DNA from: UMGS1781 sp045650705
GTDB lineage: Bacteria; Bacillota; Clostridia; TANB77; CAG-508
Assembly: GCA_045650705.1 (NCBI GenBank)
Contig: JAZRRK010000040.1
Span: forward strand, 1 to 16,241
Direction of reading: 5' to 3'
Length of the DNA: 16,241 nt
Position 1 is the first letter of the stretch. The number at the start of each line of letters is the position of its first letter. Shown here in pieces: positions 6,752-13,592 of this stretch. The notes beneath the pieces are model-generated. The model did no database searches. It was not told the origin of the DNA and saw only the letters and a list, made by a program, of their open reading frames with translations. The translations under genes were made by a program, and so were the position numbers.

Positions 6752-6768
6752 TGTCGAATTTAGACGTA
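6752..6768 (+). promoter_or_regulatory. Candidate tandem Spo0A boxes upstream of the 6839 gene
   Basis: TGTCGAA (6752-6758) is an exact Spo0A box. Exactly 10 bases on lies a degenerate box, AGACGTA (6762-6768). The perfect box begins 26 bp before the -35, the same offset as at the 3397 promoter. Over the 32 bases from box through -35 the two sites agree at 22 positions, by hand count. Confidence 0.5.
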
Positions 6769-6777
6769 CGATTTAAG

Positions 6778-6806
6778 TTGACAAGAATGAAAATAAATGG
6801 TAAAAT
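6778..6806 (+). promoter_or_regulatory. Consensus sigma-A promoter of the 6839 gene
   Basis: TTGACA (6778-6783), a 17-base spacer and TAAAAT (6801-6806) predict initiation near 6813. This is 26 bases upstream of a start codon preceded by a very strong AGGGAGG site (6825-6831). Confidence 0.75.
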
Positions 6807-6812
6807 TTACCA
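6798..6812. promoter_or_regulatory. Perfect dyad over the -10 region (possible operator)
   Basis: TGGTAAAATTTACCA is a perfect palindrome with 7-base arms around one central base. It covers the whole -10 hexamer and reaches the predicted start site. A repressor bound here would block the promoter. AT-rich -10 regions form short dyads by chance, but the outer TGG/CCA pairs make this one longer than expected. Confidence 0.35.
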
Positions 6813-6838
6813 GTAGAAAAACTTAGGGAGGAACTAGT

Positions 6839-7381
6839 ATGAAAGAAAATAGTAATGCTAAAAGAGTGTGTAGCTTTTATGTTAGTAATATGCATTTTGC
6901 TACAATGATTTTGCCTTGGGCTAATAAGCAACTAGAAGAAAAAACAAAAATCATAACTTTTTTTGAAAATAATTTTACTACAAACATAGAACTAGTTTTA
7001 TCAAAATTAATAATAACAGAAGAAAGAAAAAAGGAACTTTTAAACATTAATTGGAAAAATACAAATGTAATAAAATATTTAAATGTTGAAAAAAGCTTAA
7101 AAAATATGATTGTGAAAAATGAAAAAAATGTAATTATAATAAATGGAACAGAAGAGTACATAGAATATACAAATGATTGTATTAAAAGGTATATGGAAAA
7201 GAATAGTAAAAGGTTAGAATCAACAAATATCAAAATAATAAATTTTTACGAGGTAGGAAATTTTAATGAAAACATAAAAGACATACTTGACAAGCACGAT
7301 ATGATATTTAACACATCAGGAGAATACAAGATAGAGGACGTATTTGATGGATATACAAAAAGTGAAAAAATAAAAATATAA
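6839..7381 (+). CDS. Uncharacterised 180-residue protein under a putative Spo0A-type promoter
   Basis: I do not recognise this protein. It has no signal peptide or membrane segment and looks cytoplasmic. The N-terminal third (RVCSFYVSNMHFATMILPW at 9-27, then KIITFFENNF at 37-46) has the feel of an alpha/beta sensor or nucleotide-binding fold. A loose resemblance to MEDS-type domains is possible but unproven. Residues 97-103 (NVIIING) look like a second buried beta strand, and 131-140 (IKIINFYEVG) a third. It is rich in Lys, Asn and Ile. The start has an excellent AGGGAGG site seven bases upstream. It is a single-gene unit: its own promoter with Spo0A-box-like sites, and its own terminator. 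It is divergent from spoIIR, which with the boxes suggests a role early in sporulation or stationary phase (inference). Confidence 0.85.
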   Translation: MKENSNAKRVCSFYVSNMHFATMILPWANKQLEEKTKIITFFENNFTTNIELVLSKLIITEERKKELLNINWKNTNVIKYLNVEKSLKNMIVKNEKNVIIINGTEEYIEYTNDCIKRYMEKNSKRLESTNIKIINFYEVGNFNENIKDILDKHDMIFNTSGEYKIEDVFDGYTKSEKIKI

Positions 7382-7389
7382 AATGCATA

Positions 7390-7423
7390 AATATTCTAGT
7401 TATAGCCAAACTAGGATATTTTT
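7390..7423 (+). terminator. Rho-independent terminator of the 6839 gene
   Basis: AATATTCTAGTT (7390-7401) pairs with AACTAGGATATT (7409-7420) with one G-U pair and a seven-base loop, followed by TTTCTAT. It begins eight bases after the stop codon of the upstream gene. Confidence 0.75.
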
Positions 7424-7441
7424 CTATATAAAGAAAAACTA

Positions 7442-7470
7442 TTGACAAAACAGATATGTTTGTATAAAAT
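7442..7470 (+). promoter_or_regulatory. Sigma-A promoter of the UDP-sugar operon
   Basis: TTGACA (7442-7447) and TAAAAT (7465-7470) are separated by 17 bases; TATAAA at 7463-7468 is an alternative -10 with a 15-base spacer. Initiation near 7477 would leave a leader of about 60 bases with no obvious riboswitch fold. No Spo0A box is present at the -26 offset seen at 3371 and 6752. Confidence 0.7.
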
Positions 7471-7536
7471 TAGAATGATTTTAGAATATACGTTAATTAA
7501 TATAATTGAGCTATATTCATTAAGGAGGGAAATAAT

Positions 7537-8778
7537 TTGAATTCAAAATATGAACGAGCAAAAGAGATTTTAGAAAGATACAATCAAGAGCATCTTTTGA
7601 ATTTTTACAATAATTTAGAAGATGATAAAAAAGAAGAGTTATTAAATCAAATAATTAATATTAATTTTGGGCAACTAGAAAATTTATATAAAAATATAAA
7701 TAATGTACAGAATTCAAAGGCAGAAATTAAGCCGATAGAATATATAGATAAAGATAAATTGACCAATGAAGAAAAGGAAAAATATTATAATAATGGAATA
7801 AACGCAATTAAACAAAATAAATTTGCAGTTATTATAATGGCAGGAGGACAAGGAACAAGATTGGGACATAGTGGACCAAAGGGGACATTTATGTTAGGCT
7901 TGGAGCCAGACAAATCATTGTTTGAAATATTTTGTGATAAATTAAAAGAAATAAAAGAAGAATTTAATGTTGTGATTCCTTGGTATTTAATGACAAGTAA
8001 AGAAAATAATTTTGAAACCATTAAGTTTTTTGAAGAAAACAATTATTTTAATTATCCAAAAGAGTATGTTAAATTCTTTATACAAGATGAAATTCCTATG
8101 ATAGATAAAGAGGGAAAAGTTATTCTAACCGAAGAAGGCTTAATAAAACAAGCTGCAAATGGACATGGAGGAATATTTGAATCAATGTTCAAAAATGGTA
8201 TTGTAGACGATCTAAAACAAAAAGAAGTAGAATGGATATTTATAGGACCTGTAGATAATCCTTTAGTTCAAATGACAGACGAAATAATGCTTGGATTAGC
8301 AGTAGAAAAAAATGCAATGGCAGTTGGAAAATCAATTGTAAAGGCTAATCCTCAGGAAAAAGTTGGAGTGTTCTGTAAAAAGAATGGCAAGCCAAGTGTT
8401 GTAGAATATACAGAGATAACAAAAGAAATGTCAGAGATGAGAGATGACAATGGAGAGTTATTATATGGAGAATCTCATATAAATTGTAATTTATTTAATA
8501 TTAAAGCAATTGAAAAAATAGGAGCAGATAAATTACCATATCATACAGCATTTAAAAAGGCAACATATATGAATGAAAAAAGCGAAATTATTAAACCAGA
8601 AAAACCAAATTGCTATAAATTTGAGACATTTATATTTGATGCTTTTGAAAAATTAGATAATATGCAGATTTTAAGGGGAAAGAGAGAAGAAGAGTTTGCC
8701 CCTGTTAAGAATAAAGAGGGAACAGATAGCCCTGAAACAGCAAGGAAACTTTATAAGGATTACTACAATATAAAATAA
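7537..8778 (+). CDS. UDPGP-family nucleotidyltransferase (UAP1-like UDP-sugar pyrophosphorylase)
   Basis: This 413-residue protein couples UTP and a sugar 1-phosphate to give UDP-sugar and pyrophosphate. The nucleotide-binding signature AGGQGTRLG is at 102-110 and PKG at 114-116. The following GLEPDKSLFEIF resembles eukaryotic UAP1 UDP-N-acetylhexosamine pyrophosphorylases more than bacterial GalU or GlmU. Other UAP-like blocks are NGHGGIF (208-214) and IGPVDNPLV (236-244). Substrate (GlcNAc-1-P, Glc-1-P or other) is not settled by sequence. The start is TTG at 7537, read as Met, supported by AAGGAGGG at 7522-7529 with seven bases of spacing. A phosphohexomutase follows after 20 bases, which supports a UDP-sugar supply operon. 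Confidence 0.88.
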   Translation: MNSKYERAKEILERYNQEHLLNFYNNLEDDKKEELLNQIININFGQLENLYKNINNVQNSKAEIKPIEYIDKDKLTNEEKEKYYNNGINAIKQNKFAVIIMAGGQGTRLGHSGPKGTFMLGLEPDKSLFEIFCDKLKEIKEEFNVVIPWYLMTSKENNFETIKFFEENNYFNYPKEYVKFFIQDEIPMIDKEGKVILTEEGLIKQAANGHGGIFESMFKNGIVDDLKQKEVEWIFIGPVDNPLVQMTDEIMLGLAVEKNAMAVGKSIVKANPQEKVGVFCKKNGKPSVVEYTEITKEMSEMRDDNGELLYGESHINCNLFNIKAIEKIGADKLPYHTAFKKATYMNEKSEIIKPEKPNCYKFETFIFDAFEKLDNMQILRGKREEEFAPVKNKEGTDSPETARKLYKDYYNIK

Positions 8779-8798
8779 ATATGAAAGGAATGAATAAT

Positions 8799-10526
8799 AT
8801 GGAAAGATATCAAGAAAAGTATGAAGAATGGTGCAATAATCCAATATTTGATGAAGAAACAAAGAATGAATTAGAAAAAATGAAAAATGATGAAAATGAA
8901 AAGAAGGACAGCTTTTATAAAGATTTAGAATTTGGAACAGCCGGTCTAAGAGGTATTGTAGGAGCAGGAACAAACAGAATGAATAAATATACAGTAGGGA
9001 AAGCGTCACAAGGGTTAGCAAATTATATAGTAAAGAATAATGGGCAAGAAAGAGGAGTAGCAATAGCTTACGATTCAAGACATATGTCTACGGAATTCAG
9101 TGAATTAGCTGCATTAACATTAAACGCAAATGGAATAAAAACATATATATTTGAATCATTAAGACCAACTCCAGAGTTATCTTTTGCCGTAAGGAAATTA
9201 GGATGTATATCAGGAATAGTTGTAACAGCAAGTCACAATCCACCAAAATATAATGGATATAAAGTATATTGGGAAGATGGAGCGCAAATAACAGAACCGA
9301 TAGATGCTGAAATTATTGCAGAAGTAAATAATATAACAGATTTTTCTGTAATAAAAACAATATCTAAAGAAGAAGCAATAGAAAAAGGTTTATACAATGT
9401 AATAAGTTTAGACATGGATACAATGTATTTAGAAGAATTAAAAAAGAATACATTACATCCAGAAATAATAAAGCAAGTAGCAAATGATTTAAAAATAGTA
9501 TATACACCTTTACATGGAACAGGAGGGAAACTAGCAAAAAGATTATTTGAGGAATTAGGATACAATAATCTATATATAGTAAAAGAACAAGAAGAACCAA
9601 ATGGAGATTTTCCTACAGTAAGTTATCCAAATCCAGAAGATCCAAAAGCATTTGAACGTGCGCTAGAATTAGCAAAGCAAGTAAATGCAGACTTAGTTCT
9701 TGCAAATGATCCTGATGCTGATAGAATAGGATTACACGTAAAAAATAATCAAACTGGAGAATATATAGTTTTTAATGGAAATATGATAGGATTAACAATT
9801 GCAGAATATTTAATATCACAAAAAAGGGAGAAAGGAATTTTACCAGAAAATCCAGCATTAATAAAAACAATAGTGTCATCAAATATGACAGATAGAATCT
9901 GCGAACATTATGGAGTAAAGCTATTCCTTGCATTAACAGGATTTAAAAATATAGCTGCAAGAATAAGACAATTTGAAAAAGATAATAGTCATAATTGTAT
10001 TATGGGATATGAAGAAAGTTATGGATGTTTAATAGGAACTCATGCTAGAGATAAAGATGGTATAATAGCAGTAATGTTGCTTTGCGAAATAGCTGCATAT
10101 TATAAGGCAAAAGGAAAGACTCTATGGGATGCAATTTTAGAAATGTATAAAAAATATGGATATTATCGTGAGGGACAAATACAAGTAGTTCTTGAAGGAG
10201 CTGATGGTGCAGCCAAAATACAAGAAATGATGAAAAATATGAGAAACAATCCGCCTGAAAAAATAGGAAAATATAATATATTAAAAATAATGGATTGCAG
10301 TACTGGAATTGAAAAAGATTTAATAACAGGAGAGGAAGAAAAAATAGATTTACCAAAATCAAATGTTTTAAGATATACTTTAGAAAATGATTGTTGGTGT
10401 GCAGTAAGACCATCTGGAACAGAGCCAAAAATAAAATTCTATATGGGAGTAAGAGGAGACAGTTTAGAAAACGCAGAAAAAGATTTAAGTGAATTAACAG
10501 AAGCAATGAGAGAATATACTAAATAA
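8799..10526 (+). CDS. pgcA: Phosphoglucomutase/phosphomannomutase family (PgcA-like)
   Basis: This 575-residue alpha-D-phosphohexomutase interconverts hexose 6-phosphate and 1-phosphate. The phosphoserine loop is TASHNPP (143-149, S145), the metal-binding loop DPDADR (304-309), the sugar-binding loop GYEES (403-407), and the C-terminal phosphate-binding loop RPSGTEPK (537-544). Its size and these motifs match Bacillus PgcA (about 575-581) and the eukaryotic PGM2 group, rather than the roughly 450-residue GlmM. The start at 8799 is preferred over in-frame ATGs at 8781 and 8790: AAAGGA at 8784-8789 is nine bases before 8799, and the protein then opens MERYQEKYEEW as family members do. It would provide sugar 1-phosphate to the UDPGP enzyme encoded just upstream. 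A strong terminator follows. Confidence 0.93.
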   Translation: MERYQEKYEEWCNNPIFDEETKNELEKMKNDENEKKDSFYKDLEFGTAGLRGIVGAGTNRMNKYTVGKASQGLANYIVKNNGQERGVAIAYDSRHMSTEFSELAALTLNANGIKTYIFESLRPTPELSFAVRKLGCISGIVVTASHNPPKYNGYKVYWEDGAQITEPIDAEIIAEVNNITDFSVIKTISKEEAIEKGLYNVISLDMDTMYLEELKKNTLHPEIIKQVANDLKIVYTPLHGTGGKLAKRLFEELGYNNLYIVKEQEEPNGDFPTVSYPNPEDPKAFERALELAKQVNADLVLANDPDADRIGLHVKNNQTGEYIVFNGNMIGLTIAEYLISQKREKGILPENPALIKTIVSSNMTDRICEHYGVKLFLALTGFKNIAARIRQFEKDNSHNCIMGYEESYGCLIGTHARDKDGIIAVMLLCEIAAYYKAKGKTLWDAILEMYKKYGYYREGQIQVVLEGADGAAKIQEMMKNMRNNPPEKIGKYNILKIMDCSTGIEKDLITGEEEKIDLPKSNVLRYTLENDCWCAVRPSGTEPKIKFYMGVRGDSLENAEKDLSELTEAMREYTK

Positions 10527-10532
10527 AACACA

Positions 10533-10563
10533 AAAAAATAGCCAAGAAACATGGCTATTTTTT
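10533..10563 (+). terminator. Rho-independent terminator after pgcA
   Basis: AAAAAATAGCCA (10533-10544) and TGGCTATTTTTT (10552-10563) form a perfect 12-bp stem with a seven-base loop and a built-in U-tract. It begins seven bases after the pgcA stop codon. Confidence 0.88.
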
Positions 10564-10603
10564 ATTTAAATTTTATTAACCAAATGTAGATGTTATAAAT
10601 TAC

Positions 10604-10770
10604 ATTTAAATGATATTAATATAGATTTTAACTTGCGGTCTCCAGCCGCGGTACAGTTACTACTTGTTTCTAATATTATACTACGATAATCAATATTAGA
10701 AAAGCAATTGTACGCCTCCGGCTACTCAAGGGTCGACCTCGTTTGCAATCTATATTAATATCATTTAAAT
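10604..10770. repeat. MITE-like palindromic element with 24-bp perfect terminal inverted repeats
   Basis: Bases 10604-10627 and 10747-10770 are perfect 24-bp inverted repeats (ATTTAAATGATATTAATATA..., then GATT). The symmetry extends outward with a small gap: ATAAATTAC on the left against GTATAATTTATA on the right. Inside is a second inverted pair, TTTCTAATATT (10667-10677) with AATATTAGAAA (10692-10702). Flanking these are GC-rich blocks unlike the surrounding DNA, including CCAGCCGCGG and TTGTACGCCTCCGG (10708-10721). No coding frame is present. The 14-base block recurs in the element at 14632-14751. It lies between two gene ends and stops 10 bases from the TtcA-like stop codon. No target-site duplication is evident. 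Confidence 0.65.
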
Positions 10771-10779
10771 GGGTATAAT

Positions 10780-11499
10780 TTATAGATTCTCAACATTCCA
10801 TCCTTTTATATTGCTTCTTTTAATAGCACCAAAAATATTAGTCTTGACCATAGGAATATCTTTTTGCAAATTATGAATTAGAGTCTTCATGTCTTCTCTT
10901 TTAGAAACTCCGTCCATAGGGCAACATTTAGACATAACTGCTATATTATTTTTTTTAATAAAAGTTTTAATACTTTTTTCAGGGGCATAAATTAATGGTC
11001 TAATAAGAGTGATTCCAGACCTATCCATATAGCTTTTGGGCGAAAAAGTATTAATAGAACCGCCATATAATAAGTTTAATAAAAATGTTTCTAAAACATC
11101 ATCTTCATTATGTCCTAATGCAATTTTATTACAGCCTTCACGAATTGCAACACTATTTAATATGCCTCTTCTCAAATTAGCACAAAGTGAACATGGATTT
11201 TTTTCTTGTCTAATATCAAAAACAATCTCTTTTATATGAGTTTTTTCTTCAACGTATTGTACTCCAATATTATCACAAGTTTTTTGTAAAAATTCACTGT
11301 TAAAAAAATCAAAACCAGGGTTTATACTAATAGCTATAAGTTCGAATTTTTTATCATAAAATCTTTGTAGAGATTTTAATCCCATAAGTAATGTTATGGA
11401 ATCTTTTCCACCAGATAAACCAACAGCAATTTTATCTCCATCTTCTATCATATTATAATCATCGACAGCTTTTCGTATGTAACTTAACATTCTTTGCAT
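10780..11499 (-). CDS. ttcA: TtcA-family PP-loop ATPase (tRNA 2-thiocytidine synthesis-like)
   Basis: The 239-residue protein has the ATP-pyrophosphatase PP-loop SGGKDS at 29-34. The TtcA-type iron-sulfur cysteine pair CSLC is at 103-106, followed by LRRG and later GHNEDDVLET (129-138). A further conserved cysteine is at 192-193 (KCCPMDG). TtcA enzymes activate C32 of certain tRNAs with ATP and replace its oxygen with sulfur, using a [4Fe-4S] cluster; the target here is inferred. It is somewhat shorter than E. coli TtcA (about 311), as clostridial members often are. GAGGAG lies nine bases before the ATG. It is preceded by the YgjV-like gene with a five-base gap, so the two are co-transcribed. 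No nearby terminator is visible; the palindromic element begins 10 bases beyond the stop. Confidence 0.88.
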   Translation of the reverse strand: MQRMLSYIRKAVDDYNMIEDGDKIAVGLSGGKDSITLLMGLKSLQRFYDKKFELIAISINPGFDFFNSEFLQKTCDNIGVQYVEEKTHIKEIVFDIRQEKNPCSLCANLRRGILNSVAIREGCNKIALGHNEDDVLETFLLNLLYGGSINTFSPKSYMDRSGITLIRPLIYAPEKSIKTFIKKNNIAVMSKCCPMDGVSKREDMKTLIHNLQKDIPMVKTNIFGAIKRSNIKGWNVENL

Positions 11500-11504
11500 A
11501 TAAA

Positions 11505-12014
11505 TTAACTCCTCTTTTCTTTTTCAAAACGAATAATTGAAATTATGCCTGAAATAATTTCAAATAAATTACCTAGTAAAGTAATATAAGCTCCAACTTT
11601 AAAATTGTAAAAGGCAAATAAAATAGCACATAAAATAAATACATATCTTAAATATTTAGTTTTATTTTGCCATGTAGAAATTGTATATAATAAAGTAGTA
11701 AATACAGGAATTAAACCTAAAAAAGTGTTACAATAAATTAATGATAAAATAAAAATAATAAATAAAATTAATAATAAAAGCCAAAAAGGATTATCTTTAT
11801 TTTTTTTGGCATTCATTCCAAACGTAAAACATCTAAAAACAGAGACTAAATTCATTAGTCCAGTTGAAAAATATCCTAATAGGAAATATTGAATTGCATA
11901 AAAAATATTTGCTAACAATTGCAATATTAGAATATTAGATTTTTTCTTAACTTGTACACTACTTATCCAAGTACCTAAAGCAAAAGCTCCAAAGACATTA
12001 GGTAATATATTCAT
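11505..12014 (-). CDS. YgjV-family inner membrane protein
   Basis: This 169-residue, highly hydrophobic protein has about five or six predicted membrane segments (roughly 4-18, 27-50, 75-95, 98-113, 122-137 and 140-160). Short basic loops (KKKSN, NAKKNKDN, QNKTKYLR) separate some of them. The N-terminal pattern FGAFALGTWISSVQVKKKS, then LQLLANIFYAIQYFLLGY in the next segment, matches the YgjV family, whose function is unknown. GGTGAT lies about eight bases before the ATG. It is the first gene of a two-gene leftward unit with the TtcA-like gene. It is divergent from murF across about 180 bases in which I see no convincing promoter on either strand. Confidence 0.78.
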   Translation of the reverse strand: MNILPNVFGAFALGTWISSVQVKKKSNILILQLLANIFYAIQYFLLGYFSTGLMNLVSVFRCFTFGMNAKKNKDNPFWLLLLILFIIFILSLIYCNTFLGLIPVFTTLLYTISTWQNKTKYLRYVFILCAILFAFYNFKVGAYITLLGNLFEIISGIISIIRFEKEKRS

Positions 12015-12194
12015 TTATGAATCACCATAAATAATATACAATAAATTTAAAATAATGTAAATATGTTAGTTAATAAATTAAGTAATAATAAGAATTTAGA
12101 AAAAATACAAACAAAGTATTTAAAAAAATATAAAAATGTTATAAAATAAGAACAATTATGATAGTATATGAATAAAGTATATAGGAGATTAAAT

Positions 12195-13592
12195 ATGAAT
12201 AATAAAAATATAACTGTGGATAGAATTGTTGAAATGGGTGAAAGTATACTTATATCAGGGGATATAACATCCACAATAAAAAAATTCTGTTGGGATTCAC
12301 GAAAATTAAATAAGGGAGATATGTTTATATCTTTAAATAGCGAAAAAGATAATGGAATTAAATATATAAATGAGGCTCTGGAGAAAGGAGCTATTGGTTG
12401 TATAACAGAATATAATATACCAAAAGAAATATTAGAAAAAAATAAAGAAAAAATAATTATAAAAGTAAAAGATATAATAAAAACAATACAAGGAATAGCA
12501 AGTTATAAAAGAAGTTTATTTAATATTCCAGTAATTGCTGTTACTGGTAGTGTCGGAAAGACAAGTACAAAAGACATGATAGCTAGTGTATTAGCACAGA
12601 AATATCATGTTGCTAAAACAGAAGGTAATTATAATAATCATATTGGAGTACCACTTACAATTTTATCTTGGAATGATAATATAGAAGCTGCTGTTGTAGA
12701 AATGGGAATGAATCATTTTGGAGAGATTAGAACATTAACTAATATAGCAAGACCAACAATAGCAACCATTACAAATATCGGTACTGCCCACATAGGAATA
12801 TTAGGATCAAGAGAAAATATTTTAAAGGCAAAATTAGAAATATTAGAAGGTTTAGAAAAAGAAGGAAAAATAATTATAAATAATGATAATGATTTATTAC
12901 ATAATTGCGAAATAAAAAATAATACTAAAATAACATATGGAGTTAATAGCAAAAGTGATTATTTGGCAAAAAATATAATTATGAAAGAAAATGATTCAGA
13001 ATATGAAATAGAAATAAATAATAAAAAATATAAAATAAATGTACCAGTAGCAGGAGAACATTTTGTATATAATAGCTTATGTGCAATAGCAATAGGAAGA
13101 ACAGTAGGAATAGAAGTAGAGAAAATAATAGAAGGAATAAAGGCATTTGAGCTTACAGGAAAAAGGAATGAGATAAAAGAAATAAATAATTTAAAGATAA
13201 TAAATGATTATTATAATGCAAGTTATGACTCTATGAAAGCTAGTTTAGAAGTTCTAGGCAAAATAAATGCAAAAAGAAAAGTTGCAATATTAGGAGATAT
13301 GTTAGAATTAGGAGAATATGAAGAAGAATTGCATAAAAAAGTAGGAGTAGAAGTCGCAAAAAATAATATAGATATACTATTTACAGTTGGAAAATCAGCA
13401 AAATACATAGCAGAGGAGGCCAAGATTTTAGGAGTAAAAGAGATATTCTCATTAAATACAAATGAAGAATGTATAAAAAAATTAAAAGAAAATGTTAGAA
13501 AAGAAGATTGCATTTTAATAAAAGCTTCAAATGCAATGAGATTTGGAGAAATTTCAAATTATTTACAAGGAGATAATTTATGGAAAGAATAA
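12195..13592 (+). CDS. murF: UDP-N-acetylmuramoyl-tripeptide--D-alanyl-D-alanine ligase MurF
   Basis: This 465-residue cytoplasmic Mur ligase adds D-Ala-D-Ala to the UDP-MurNAc-tripeptide with ATP. WDSRKLNKGDMFISL (33-47) is the MurF/MurE N-terminal substrate domain. The ATP P-loop is TGSVGKTST (117-125), followed by EGNYNNHIGVPL (143-154) and the metal-binding region VVEMGMNHFGE (167-177). NDYYNASYDSMKASL and ILGDMLELG mark the C-terminal domain. The start at 12195 is chosen because AGGAG (12183-12187) is seven bases upstream; the in-frame ATG at 12168 has no site. The gene overlaps ddl by 13 bases, linking synthesis of the D-Ala-D-Ala dipeptide to its use. Confidence 0.96.
   Translation: MNNKNITVDRIVEMGESILISGDITSTIKKFCWDSRKLNKGDMFISLNSEKDNGIKYINEALEKGAIGCITEYNIPKEILEKNKEKIIIKVKDIIKTIQGIASYKRSLFNIPVIAVTGSVGKTSTKDMIASVLAQKYHVAKTEGNYNNHIGVPLTILSWNDNIEAAVVEMGMNHFGEIRTLTNIARPTIATITNIGTAHIGILGSRENILKAKLEILEGLEKEGKIIINNDNDLLHNCEIKNNTKITYGVNSKSDYLAKNIIMKENDSEYEIEINNKKYKINVPVAGEHFVYNSLCAIAIGRTVGIEVEKIIEGIKAFELTGKRNEIKEINNLKIINDYYNASYDSMKASLEVLGKINAKRKVAILGDMLELGEYEEELHKKVGVEVAKNNIDILFTVGKSAKYIAEEAKILGVKEIFSLNTNEECIKKLKENVRKEDCILIKASNAMRFGEISNYLQGDNLWKE

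Noticed and set aside
10045..10506. 153-codon open frame antisense to the phosphohexomutase gene
   Set aside because: It is fully covered by a strongly supported gene on the other strand, and its Leu/Phe-rich composition is a mirror artefact.
10604..10770. CRISPR or tRNA-like locus in the palindromic region
   Set aside because: There are no evenly spaced direct repeats with unique spacers and no cloverleaf or T-arm sequence; only inverted repeats are present.
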